The position numbers and the translations under genes were made by a program. Below, piece after piece: positions 1 to 10,100 of a stretch of DNA of 34,718 nt. The notes below the pieces were generated by a model. That model was given only the letters and a program-made list of their open reading frames with translations. It had not been told where the DNA came from and ran no database searches. Origin of the DNA: an uncultured Bacteroidota bacterium (GTDB taxonomy: Bacteria > Bacteroidota > Bacteroidia > 2-12-FULL-35-15); contig CAIXIP010000330.1 in the NCBI GenBank assembly GCA_903919535.1, positions 1-34,718 on the forward strand, written 5' to 3'. Numbering within the stretch: the stretch's first letter is position 1; the number at the start of each line of letters is the position of its first letter.

Positions 1-1188
1 CAAGTAATTTCAAAAGTTAAAGACATTCGAAAAGAAAACGATCCTCGAAAAAAGGATTTTAGTCCTACGATTCTTGATTTTGGACCTGTACGTTTTCATA
101 TAGCACGTCATTTTGGTTTTTGTTTCGGTGTTGAAAATGCAATTGAAACAGCGTATAAAGCAATTGAAGAAAATTCTCATAAGCGAATTTTTTTGTTGAG
201 CCAAATGATCCATAATCCCGATGTGAACAATGATTTGTTAAATCGTGGTGTAAAATTTTTGATGGATACATCAGGCAATCAGATCATTCCTTTTTCTGAA
301 TTAACAAAGGAAGATATCGTAATAATTCCTGCTTTTGGAACTACTTTGGAAATAGAAGAACAGATAAATAATATTGGAATAGCGGTGCATCACTATGACA
401 CTACTTGCCCTTTTGTTGAGAGAGTTTGGAAGAAATCAGAAAATTTAGGTGAAGAAAATTATACTATTATAATTCATGGGAAATACAAACACGAAGAAAC
501 CCGTGCAACATTTTCTAGAAGTGAAAAAAATGCTCATTCCATTATAGTAAAAGACATAGTAGAATCGCGCATTTTGGGCGAATTTATAAATGGTAAATTA
601 TCTGTGGAGGAATTTGAAAAAGTTTTTAAAGGAAAGCATTCAGATAATTTTGATGCAACAAAACATTTAACTCGTGTTGGTGTTATTAATCAAACAACTA
701 TGCTTGCTACCGAAACTCAAGAAATAGCTGATTATTTTAAAAATCTGATGATCCAAAAATTTGGTATTGAAAAAATTAAAGATCATTTTGCAGATACACG
801 TGATACCTTATGTTATGCTACCAATGAAAATCAGGAAGCAACATATGGTTTATTAAAAGAGAGTGCAGATTTAGCTGTTGTTGTTGGAGGTTACAATAGT
901 TCCAATACTTCACATATTGTGGAATTGTGTGAAAAGAAATTACCAACTTATTTTATTTCTTCCGAAAAAGAAATTGTTTCCAAGAAGCAAATATTTCATT
1001 TTGATTTCACCAAACAATTACGGTTATCAACAGCAGATTATATTCCCAACAAACTACCCGTTGATATTTTACTGACAAGTGGAGCATCTTGTCCTGATTC
1101 GGTTGTAGAGGCTGTATTACGAAAATTCCTTTCGTTTTTTGAATCAGCTAAAACAATTGAAGAAGTGATGAACGAAATGGATTTTTAG
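1..1188 (+). CDS. ispH: 4-hydroxy-3-methylbut-2-enyl diphosphate reductase (IspH), 5' end truncated by the window
   Basis: Frame 1 is open from base 1 (QVISKVKDIRKEN...FHIARHFGFCFGVENAIETAY) and continues into ORF 193..1188; FGFCFGV, DTTCPFVERVW, HGKYKHEETRAT and TSGASCPDSVVE are IspH hallmarks with conserved Cys. Confidence 0.95.
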   Translation, partial: QVISKVKDIRKENDPRKKDFSPTILDFGPVRFHIARHFGFCFGVENAIETAYKAIEENSHKRIFLLSQMIHNPDVNNDLLNRGVKFLMDTSGNQIIPFSELTKEDIVIIPAFGTTLEIEEQINNIGIAVHHYDTTCPFVERVWKKSENLGEENYTIIIHGKYKHEETRATFSRSEKNAHSIIVKDIVESRILGEFINGKLSVEEFEKVFKGKHSDNFDATKHLTRVGVINQTTMLATETQEIADYFKNLMIQKFGIEKIKDHFADTRDTLCYATNENQEATYGLLKESADLAVVVGGYNSSNTSHIVELCEKKLPTYFISSEKEIVSKKQIFHFDFTKQLRLSTADYIPNKLPVDILLTSGASCPDSVVEAVLRKFLSFFESAKTIEEVMNEMDF

Positions 1189-1256
1189 TTTTTATACTGG
1201 TCCTGTATGGAATTTATTTTTCTCTTGCATCTCTCAAGTAAAGAAAAATTAATTTT

Positions 1257-1709
1257 ATGAAAAAGTTCATCATACTTTCCGCTTTGTGTTTATCTATAAA
1301 CACAATAAATTCACAAGAAATAAAACTAATTGAAGCTACAATGCAGCATTGGGCTTCTGGTGCCTGTTGTAGTAGCGGAATAAATTATGTTTTTGAATTA
1401 GAGTTGCCGGATTCAGTTAGCAGTATAATTATAGATACAATCAGGATTGGGCAACAATATTTTTCAAAGAATTCTCAAATCAATTTTTCTACAAATATTT
1501 ATAAAGTGAAAGGTAAAAAGCGAATTCAGATTTATGCTAATATTGGAAATAGTGGGGAAGGGCCATCAGAAATTGATTCAGAAGTTGAACCAGTAATAAA
1601 ATATAAAAATTTTAAAAATTTGGCATGTATCAAATATAGGCTAAATGGAAAGAGAGAACTTTTTTACGTGAATAAACTTGTGATTTTGCAAAGTCCGGCA
1701 CTACCTTAA
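1257..1709 (+). CDS. small exported protein of unknown function
   Basis: 150 aa, N-terminal signal peptide MKKFIILSALCLSINTINSQ; no family recognised. Confidence 0.7.
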   Translation: MKKFIILSALCLSINTINSQEIKLIEATMQHWASGACCSSGINYVFELELPDSVSSIIIDTIRIGQQYFSKNSQINFSTNIYKVKGKKRIQIYANIGNSGEGPSEIDSEVEPVIKYKNFKNLACIKYRLNGKRELFYVNKLVILQSPALP

Positions 1710-1715
1710 ATCAAT

Positions 1716-3116
1716 TTATTTCAATCCGATTTCTTTTCCTTTTTCAATCATAAATCGGAATGCTTCCTGATAATCATTTTTAATGATGCCGTCCAAAATT
1801 GCTTCACGGATGGCATTTTTTATGATGCCAACTTCTCGTCCTGCATTAATGTTAAAGTGTTTCATAATATCTTCTCCGCTTATTGGTGGTTGCCAGTTGC
1901 GGATATTATCTTTTTCTTCAACTTCTTTTAATTTCTGACGAACCAATTCAAAGTTCTTCAAATACTTTTGAACCTTATATTCATTTTTTGAAGTAATATC
2001 GGCTTCACACAATTTCATGAGGTCATCAATATCATCTCCTGCTTCAAAAAGCAATCTGCGAATCGCACTATCGGTAACTTCGCTTTTCGCAAGAACTATT
2101 GGACGTAAATGAAGCAAAACTAATTTCTGAACATACTTCATTTTCTCATTTAATGGAAGTTTCAGTTCTGCGAAAATTTTAGGAACCATTCGTGAACCTT
2201 TGTCTTCATGTCCATGAAATGTCCAACCATGGTCTTCTTCAAAACGTTTGGTAGGAGGTTTGGCAATATCATGCAAAATGGCAGACCATCTGAGCCACAG
2301 GTCGTCCGTTGTTTTGCAAATATTATCGAGTACTTCGAGCGTGTGATAAAAATTGTCCTTGTGTCCTTTACCTTTTCGTGTTTCAACGCCATACAAAGCT
2401 TGCATTTCAGGAAAAATAAATTGTAATAATCCTGTGTCAAACAAAATTTTAAAACCAATGGAAGGTTTAGGAGCGAGGATGATCTTGTTTAATTCATCGG
2501 TAATTCGTTCTTTCGAAATAATTTTAATTCGTTCTTTATTCTTTGCAATACTTGCAAGCGATTTATCTTCAATTGTATAATTCAATTGTGTTGAAAACCG
2601 TATTGCGCGCATCATTCGCAAAGGATCGTCTGAATAGGTAACATCAGGATCTAATGGTGTGCGGATAATTTTTAATTCCATGTCGCTTTTTCCATTAAAT
2701 GGATCAAGTAATTCACCATAGTTTTTTGAACTCAAGGAGATGGCTAGGGCATTAATAGTGAAATCCCTCCGGTTTTGGTCATCCTCCAATGTGCCATTTT
2801 CTACAACAGGTTTGCGGCTTTCAGAACGATAGGATTCTTTACGGGCTCCAACAAATTCGATATCATAATCTTCGTAGACTATTTGCGCTGTACCAAAATT
2901 CTTGTAAACATTTACATGGAATTTGTTTCCTAACTTTTTTGCAACTCGTTCAGCTAATTCAATACCACTTCCTATTGCAACAACATCGATGTCTTTACAT
3001 GGCCGGTTTAACAATAGATCACGTACCCAGCCACCTATAACGTAAGCCGGAACGTTCATTTCATCAGCACATTCAGAGATAATTTTAAATATCGGATGTG
3101 TAAGTTTTGTTTTCAA
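1716..3116 (-). CDS. cca: CCA tRNA nucleotidyltransferase / poly(A) polymerase family with HD domain
   Basis: [40 protein letters not shown] and HDIAKPPT motifs. Confidence 0.92.
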   Translation of the reverse strand: MKTKLTHPIFKIISECADEMNVPAYVIGGWVRDLLLNRPCKDIDVVAIGSGIELAERVAKKLGNKFHVNVYKNFGTAQIVYEDYDIEFVGARKESYRSESRKPVVENGTLEDDQNRRDFTINALAISLSSKNYGELLDPFNGKSDMELKIIRTPLDPDVTYSDDPLRMMRAIRFSTQLNYTIEDKSLASIAKNKERIKIISKERITDELNKIILAPKPSIGFKILFDTGLLQFIFPEMQALYGVETRKGKGHKDNFYHTLEVLDNICKTTDDLWLRWSAILHDIAKPPTKRFEEDHGWTFHGHEDKGSRMVPKIFAELKLPLNEKMKYVQKLVLLHLRPIVLAKSEVTDSAIRRLLFEAGDDIDDLMKLCEADITSKNEYKVQKYLKNFELVRQKLKEVEEKDNIRNWQPPISGEDIMKHFNINAGREVGIIKNAIREAILDGIIKNDYQEAFRFMIEKGKEIGLK

Positions 3117-3140
3117 TTTTTATATTAGGTATTTTAAGCT

Positions 3141-4157
3141 TTATTCGGTTTCAATTTTCTCTTTCAATTTTTTCATTGCATCTTCAATTCGCTTAAAATA
3201 ACGATAACGTTGTTTTTCAGCAACACCGCTAATTAAATTTGATTTCCGAATTAAATTTTTTAACCACAAATCGGTTTCATTGCAGTAGTTCGCATTGGTA
3301 GTGATCATGGAGTTAAATGTGTGATACGATATGTATGTCGCCTGAATTTTTCCCATATTCACTAAAATACAATTGTTGCCTATCATCACATCACTGTGAT
3401 AAAGTGAATAATTGTTTTCACGACTTGCCGGTTTGTTTTCCCTATCAATCTTTGTATTCAATTCGGCTTGTTTTTTTATTCGATCAAGCATCTGATGAAC
3501 TTGTTCCAGCACTAATAATGCATCATCTTTACTTTTAAAAATTCCGGCATCCCAATAAAATTCAATTTGTTTGAAGGTACTATTAACGGTATCATCGCTC
3601 CATATTTCAATGGAAGGGATTTTTGCATAGCGGTCGAGGATTTGCGCAGCAATTTCAATCAATTCATTATCAACAAGGTTTTTATCAAATTTATTTTCCT
3701 CATATCCTTTTGAATTTAAAATGGATTTGTTCCAATAAAAGGTTTTAAATGCGGTAAGTTCAGGGTGGTGAAAATGGTGAAAAATAGGAACATCTTCTGC
3801 TGAGTAAATAATTTGCTTATCCTCAAACTGCATAATTTTTCCAAGATCGTTATTGATGTTTACTAAATAGTCTTTATATGAATTAACATGACTGCTTAAT
3901 TGATGGTATGAAAATGTTACCAAACTATTATCATTGCTGTTAATGAAGGCATCAAATGAAAGCTTAAAGTGTTTGCAAATAGCAGCAATCTCTTCAATAC
4001 TCAAGGCTGTTTCTCCTCTAAGCCGTCTGTAGGCACTATCGTTGCTAATTTCCAGTAAATCAGCTAGTTCGTCAACCAATGAAATGTTTGAAGGCAATGC
4101 TTCTTTTAATCGTTGCATTAATTTCGATTGAGCTGATTCTTGAGTTTTTTTAGCCAT
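3141..4157 (-). CDS. helix-turn-helix (XRE/BetR-like) protein with large C-terminal domain
   Basis: ORF reaches 4202 but the likely start is MAKKTQ at 4157; LVDELADLLEISNDSAYRRLRGETALSIEEIAAICKHFKLS looks like an HTH. Confidence 0.75.
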   Translation of the reverse strand: MAKKTQESAQSKLMQRLKEALPSNISLVDELADLLEISNDSAYRRLRGETALSIEEIAAICKHFKLSFDAFINSNDNSLVTFSYHQLSSHVNSYKDYLVNINNDLGKIMQFEDKQIIYSAEDVPIFHHFHHPELTAFKTFYWNKSILNSKGYEENKFDKNLVDNELIEIAAQILDRYAKIPSIEIWSDDTVNSTFKQIEFYWDAGIFKSKDDALLVLEQVHQMLDRIKKQAELNTKIDRENKPASRENNYSLYHSDVMIGNNCILVNMGKIQATYISYHTFNSMITTNANYCNETDLWLKNLIRKSNLISGVAEKQRYRYFKRIEDAMKKLKEKIETE

Positions 4158-4212
4158 AATAATTTCGTATAAAGTAATTATTGAACATGCTATTTTTTGC
4201 AATTATTCCCAA

Positions 4213-4244
4213 AAATACAAAATGTATTTGCAAAAAATGCAAAT
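4213..4244. promoter_or_regulatory. two overlapping inverted repeats upstream of the HTH gene (candidate operator)
   Basis: AAATACA-aaa-TGTATTT (4213-4229) and ATTTGCA-aaaaa-TGCAAAT (4226-4244), both with perfect 7-bp arms. Confidence 0.4.
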
Positions 4245-4372
4245 TTTAGAACTGTGCCAGACAAATTATGTCTTGCTTTTTGCAACTCCTACTTTAAAAT
4301 TATTGTAGGCAGCGGGATTCCGTTTCTTCTCGTCATGGAGTCGATGTAGTTTTGTCTCAGAAAATAACCGAA

Positions 4373-4705
4373 ATGAGAACAAATTATTTTATTCAACTAA
4401 TAATTGCATCGATTTTACTTTTTAATGTAAATGCGAAAGCACAATCATCAATATTTATGAAGGTTGGCAAATCCATAAACAATTCTAAAGAGATACAATT
4501 AGAAAAAAAGAATGGGTTCATTAATTTAAAATCGCTGAAAGCTCATTTCGAGAACTACAAAACCACTAAAAAATACAATCCTTCTTGTTCTGTGAATGTA
4601 TTGAATGGAAAAGGAATTTATTTGTTTTCATTTCCTAGCATTAGTTCAATACCAACAATCAGAGTAGGAGTGGACGTAAAAGTTGGATTAACAATAACAT
4701 TATAA
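4373..4705 (+). CDS. small exported protein of unknown function
   Basis: ORF 4352..4705; the internal Met at 4373 (MRTNYFIQLIIASILLFNVNAKAQ) gives a better signal peptide. Confidence 0.6.
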   Translation: MRTNYFIQLIIASILLFNVNAKAQSSIFMKVGKSINNSKEIQLEKKNGFINLKSLKAHFENYKTTKKYNPSCSVNVLNGKGIYLFSFPSISSIPTIRVGVDVKVGLTITL

Positions 4706-4722
4706 ACTAAAAATTATATAAA

Positions 4723-4875
4723 ATGGAAACTCAAACAATCACTAAGATTTCAAAAACACGAACAATGGTTCTTTGTTGCCTTATTACATTATTTATTGCT
4801 GCAACGGTAAGTTTCGCAGGTCAAGTAAACATCCGAGGATTCGTAAATAATATACTTGCTTGGAATACAATTTAA
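4723..4875 (+). CDS. putative 50-aa exported mini-protein
   Basis: METQTITKISKTRTMVLCCLITLFIAATVSFAGQVNIRGFVNNILAWNTI*; below the ORF-track length cut-off, signal-peptide-like N-terminus, sits between two same-strand exported genes. Confidence 0.45.
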   Translation: METQTITKISKTRTMVLCCLITLFIAATVSFAGQVNIRGFVNNILAWNTI

Positions 4876-4893
4876 ATTTTACTGAAAATTGAT

Positions 4894-5589
4894 ATGAAAA
4901 CGAGAAACAAAAAAATACTAAGAATAATAATGGCATTTGCTCTAAATTCAATTACAATGCTGGCTTTGTCTCAAGACACTTTGCTATTTCGTAATGGAAG
5001 TTCAATTATTAGTAAGGTATTGGAAATAACTCCAATCGAAATTAAATACAAAAAAATTGAAAATGTGGATGGCCCACTTTATATCGTAAATAGGGAAGAT
5101 GTTAAATTCATTAATTATAAAAATGGTTCGATTGATAGTTTCGCTCAAATAAAGCCCTGGTTTAAACTCGTTGTTAAATCCGAAAAGCAATCGAGAAAAG
5201 ATATAATTGAAGAACCTGTTAGATCTTCAAAAATAGTTAAGTGTGGGAGATTATATTTCTTGAATAATGATGCTTATAGTGAAAGTCAAATTTTATCCGA
5301 GATGAAAAGTGCTAATATTCCTGAAATCAATTTACATATTCGAAAATCAAAATTAGCAAGAGGGTTTCAAAATGTTGGTTTTATTGCAATACCTGCTGTT
5401 GCGATTGGATTTGTCTCCATTATCACTTCTCAAGATTCTTACTTTACTAGTAGAAATAAAAAAGCAGAAAACTTCGGAATTGCCATGTTAGCATTTAGTG
5501 CGGCATGCTTAACAACATCAATCGTTCTTAAAAATAATCGTCAAAAACACAATGAAATCGCATTACGCATGTATTATCAAACTAATTAA
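4894..5589 (+). CDS. exported/membrane protein of unknown function
   Basis: 231 aa; signal peptide, TLLFRNGSSIISKVLEITPIEIKYKKIENVDGPLYIVNREDVKFINYKNG module, later hydrophobic segments (VGFIAIPAVAIGFVSII). Confidence 0.65.
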   Translation: MKTRNKKILRIIMAFALNSITMLALSQDTLLFRNGSSIISKVLEITPIEIKYKKIENVDGPLYIVNREDVKFINYKNGSIDSFAQIKPWFKLVVKSEKQSRKDIIEEPVRSSKIVKCGRLYFLNNDAYSESQILSEMKSANIPEINLHIRKSKLARGFQNVGFIAIPAVAIGFVSIITSQDSYFTSRNKKAENFGIAMLAFSAACLTTSIVLKNNRQKHNEIALRMYYQTN

Positions 5590-5603
5590 ATAAAACGGAA
5601 ATC

Positions 5604-6878
5604 ATGAAAACTAAAAACGAAATAATCAAACTGAATTCATCAATTGAATCAGTCAAAACAGAAAAGATCTCAACAGATAATCTACTATTGTTTTTAAATT
5701 TGAATGTGTTGGAAAGGTACTGTAAACAAACCTTTGAACTTTATTCATCATTGTTAGGAGTTAAAAAATGGTCGCTTTTTATTTTTTTATTGATATTAAG
5801 TTTTTCAATTAATGCACAAGAAACAGCGATTAAAAAAAACGGAAATAAGTCAAGTGTTTCTGTTTTAAATATTGATTCAAAAGGCTTGGGAATTGATCCA
5901 ACTCAAATGGGAAACATGGTGCGGATCGAGTTGGAAAAGCTTGATACATTTGAAGTAATGGACAGATATGATGTTTCATATGTAGTTGAAAAAAACAAAT
6001 TAAATATCAATAATTGTTATGGGAAAATTTGTCTGGTAGAAATTGGCAGTATGATTAATTCCGACAAAATGTTTACTGGAAGTGTTGAATTAATTGGCGA
6101 AACGGTTGTAGCAACTTTTCGATTAATTGACGTAAAGTCATCAACAATTGAAAAAACACAGGTAAATGAATACTTGAATTTACCAAAAGATCTACAATCG
6201 ATGGTAAAAATATCTGTTAGTCAAATGTTTGGTAAGTCTGTTGAAGAGCCTCTTTTAACTTATCTTACAAAAAAAAACAATTTTGAAAGTTCAACAAACA
6301 ACCCAAATCACTCGAGTGTTAATTTATCAGGACCAAGGAGCGGATTTGCTTATTTTACTGGTGAAGCCGCGCGTATTCTAGAAAAGCCTCGCAATGAAGG
6401 TGGTTATGGAACATATCCAATAATGTTTCAGTTTGGTTATCAATTTGAAGTTCAATATTTGAATGAAGGAAATTATCAAGCATTGTTTGAGTTTTTACCA
6501 ACTGTTTCTGGTTTTAATCAAAATGTATTTATACCAAGTATTACAATAATGAACGGATTCAGAAATAACAAACATGGTTGGGAAATCGCATTTGGTCCTA
6601 CATTCGGACTTATCAATAAAGCAAATGGTTATTATGACGGGAATCAAAACTGGCATTTACAAAATGAATGGAGTGACTCTACTCAATCAAATCCTTATCG
6701 GATCGAGAAACGTCTGGATAGTAGGGGAGCTTATGAATTACAAGCCGGATTTATTGTTGCAGCCGGTAAAACATTCAAATCAGGTAAGCTAAATATTCCG
6801 GTTAATATTTATGTTGTTCCTAACAAGGATGGAATACGAATGGGAGCTTCTTTCGGCTTCAATGCCAAGAGAAGATAA
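5604..6878 (+). CDS. envelope protein: CsgG/LpoB-like N-terminal region followed by a probable beta-rich outer-membrane region
   Basis: 424 aa; hydrophobic segment KKWSLFIFLLILSFSINAQ at about residue 53; SVSVLNIDSKGLGIDPTQMGNMVRIELEKLDTFEVMDRYDVSYVVE resembles CsgG-type; aromatic/Gly-rich alternating C-terminal half. Confidence 0.6.
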   Translation: MKTKNEIIKLNSSIESVKTEKISTDNLLLFLNLNVLERYCKQTFELYSSLLGVKKWSLFIFLLILSFSINAQETAIKKNGNKSSVSVLNIDSKGLGIDPTQMGNMVRIELEKLDTFEVMDRYDVSYVVEKNKLNINNCYGKICLVEIGSMINSDKMFTGSVELIGETVVATFRLIDVKSSTIEKTQVNEYLNLPKDLQSMVKISVSQMFGKSVEEPLLTYLTKKNNFESSTNNPNHSSVNLSGPRSGFAYFTGEAARILEKPRNEGGYGTYPIMFQFGYQFEVQYLNEGNYQALFEFLPTVSGFNQNVFIPSITIMNGFRNNKHGWEIAFGPTFGLINKANGYYDGNQNWHLQNEWSDSTQSNPYRIEKRLDSRGAYELQAGFIVAAGKTFKSGKLNIPVNIYVVPNKDGIRMGASFGFNAKRR

Positions 6879-6896
6879 AAAACGATACAGCTTTTA

Positions 6897-6928
6897 AGCC
6901 CCATCATTTGTGTGATTGGGACTTTTTT
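6897..6928 (+). terminator. probable intrinsic terminator
   Basis: Imperfect hairpin AGCCCCATCA...TGATTGGGACT followed by TTTTTT, 19 bp after the 6878 stop. Confidence 0.5.
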
Positions 6929-7163
6929 GTTTATTGTTTTTTTTAGTGATTTTACGCACTCCTTTTATTGAAAAAAATCATTTTTTTTAAAAGGTTTTGA
7001 TTGTATTTTTGCCCTGTTAATATTCGTTATTTGTCTGTTTGTATTTAAAATACTGACTTTAAGGCGTATTAACTTTTTTAAAAAGAAATGAACAATAGCA
7101 ACTTATTTCTATCTTTAGCGTATCGAACCATAAATTAAACAAAAGATAGGAAAAGGAGGGAAT

Positions 7164-10100
7164 ATGTTAAGAAATCTACGAACTTGGTTCTTTCTGATAA
7201 ATATTATATGTGTTCCTTTTTTTGCATATTCAACACATATCGTTGGAGGCTCTTTAACGTATGTTTATAATGGAGGCTCAAATTATACCGTTACTCTAAA
7301 ACTTTATCGCGATTGTGGTCCAGGAACAGCCGCTTTTCCCGGTTCTGTAACAATAACTGTTTTAGGGAATAATGGGGTGGCATTCACTCCAAGCCGCGAC
7401 ATAACAATGAATTTAGGCCCTGTAACTCCAGTTCCTTCCAATCTTGATACCTGTGCACCAATACCAAATCCGATGCCTTGCACACAACAAGGTATTTATA
7501 CAACAACAGTTAATAATTTACCTCCTAATCCAGGTGGATATCATTTGTATTACCAGTTAATAGCAAGAAATCTTAGTTTAACAAATATCAATGCTGCTTG
7601 TAATTGTGTCGGTGAAAGTTTTTATGCATATATACCTGGCCCAACAATTCTTTGGAATGAAGATTTTTTGTTAACAAATGGAACTACTGTTGATAATGCT
7701 GCTACAGCTTGGAGTATTACTGCTGGTATTCCAGCTCCCGCTACTTCCAGTGTTAATAATAATGTATTTGAAATTACTGGCGTCAATGATGCTCAAGAAA
7801 CATGGACATCCCAAGTAATCAATATTTCGGCATATCCTGGAGGAGTTAATTTAAGTGCTGATCTTACTGAAGTAGGAACACTCGACCCTAACGATTCTAT
7901 ATTTGTTTACTATCGATTAAATGGCGGACCACTCATTCCATTTGCCACTAATGGTTTTATTGCCGATGATTTTACGAATGCAATTGCCACACAACCGGGA
8001 GTAATTGGTAATACAATTCAAATTATTATTCGAGTTCATTATGATGCTTCTTCTCCAACGAGTGAAACATACAGATTCGATAATGTGCTGGTTTATGCCA
8101 ATAATTTTATAAACAATAGCAATCCTGTATTTGATCTATTCCCTCCGCTATTTCTTTGTGTTGGAGAGCCTTTTTCTTTTGATCATTCTGCTACTGATGC
8201 TGATGGTGATTCTTTATATTATACTTTTTATACACCATATAATGGCGATAATGGTGTTGGTCCACTTGATCCAACTTTTTCTGGAAATACACCTTTGTTT
8301 CAACCAATTGTTTTTCTTCCTGGATATGGAACAACAAATCCATTAGGAGGTACACCATTAAGTTTGAATGGGGCTACAGGATTATTAACCGGAACGCCAG
8401 GATTATTGGGACAATTTGTTGTTGGAATTATTGTTAAAGAATACAGAAATGGAGTATATATTGATGCAACATTGAGAGACTTTCAATTCAATGTGATCAA
8501 CTGTCCTCAGTTTATTCCTGCTGTATTAGCCCCAACAAATTCTTGTACCGGAACTACCGTTCATTTTTCAAATTTGGGCGGAAGTTCAGGATCAAACTGG
8601 TATTGGGATTTTGGAGATCCTTCAACAACAACTGATCATTCTACACTTAATTCTCCAATTTATACATATCCGACATCAGGTACATATACTGTTTCATTAA
8701 CAACTGGTTATGGAACAAATTGTGCAAATACAGCAATTTCAACAGTAGATATTGGTTGGGTGAATGCAAGTTTTACGAATAATGCACCGAAGTGTGTAGG
8801 TGATCCTGTTACTTTTACAAATACATCAACTTCATCAAGCAATGTTACAATTACAGCATACAATTGGTACTTCGGAGATGGAGGTACATCCGCCCTTCAA
8901 AGCGCTATTCATACATATAATGTAGGTGGGACATACACTGTAACATTAATAATTACATCAAATATTGGTTGTTTAGATACAGTATTGCAAACAATTGTTA
9001 TTAATCCTAAACCAATTGCAAATGCCGGTGTTGATAAAACCGTTTGTGCGAATAATGCCAATGTTTTATTAAATGGAATTGTTACTAATGCAACAGGAGG
9101 AGTTTGGACAAGTAGCGGAACAGGAACTTTTTCTCCTAATAATACAAATCTGAATACAACTTATATTCCAAGTAATGCAGATACAGCAATAGGTTCAGTG
9201 AATCTTTATCTTACAACAACAGGTAATGGTATTTGTGGCTCGGGAAAAGATACAATGAAAATTACTATTACTGATGCTCCGTCAATTGCAAATGCAGGTG
9301 CTGATCAAACAATATGTGGAGTTACAACAGCGACAATTTCAGCTAATAATCCAATTATAGGAACTGGTTTTTGGACCCTTGTTTCAGGAACAGCAACCAT
9401 AACAAATCCTAGCTCTGCAATTACAACTGTTACAGGATTGTCACCAGGAACTTCAAATGTTTTTCAATGGACTATTTCAAGTTCAGGTTGTATTTCCACC
9501 TCGGATAATGTTATTATCAATACAGATTTTTCACCAACAATTGCAAATGCAGGTAATGATATTCATTTGTGTAATACAACTTCAACTGTCCTTGCAGGAA
9601 ATATTCCTGCAATAGGAATAGGTTCATGGACAGTAATATCAGGAACAGCAACTATAACTACGCCATCTTCTCCAACTTCTGGAATAACAGGTCTTGTACT
9701 TGGAGATTCTGTAATTCTAAGATGGACAATTTCAAAAGGTGTTTGTACTAGCTTTGATGAAGTAAAAATTATTATTAATAAACTAGCAATTGTGAATGCT
9801 GGTATAGACCAATCATTTTGTTCTCCTACCAACATTCAATTAAATGCTGCTATTACAGGAGGAAGTGCAACAGGTGTTTGGACAAGTTTAGGAAGCGGAA
9901 GTTTTTCTCCTAATGCCACAACTCTTAATTCCATTTATACCCCGAGTACTTTAGATATTTCAAATGGTTTTGCCACATTGATATTGACCTCTACAAATAA
10001 TCAAGCGTGCCCTGCTATCACAGATACAATGAAAGTTGATTTTTCGGGATTTCATGGAATTGTTTCAACTTCCGTAGTAAACGTAAGTTGTTTTGGCGGT

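Noticed and set aside
10-271. Minus-strand ORFs 10..213 and 65..271
   Set aside because: They overlap the clearly coding 5' part of ispH, which is open from base 1.
7004-7011. TATTTTTG resembling a -7 box upstream of the adhesin
   Set aside because: Matches TAnnTTTG but lies in a T-rich stretch with no -33 TTTG at suitable spacing; chance match likely.
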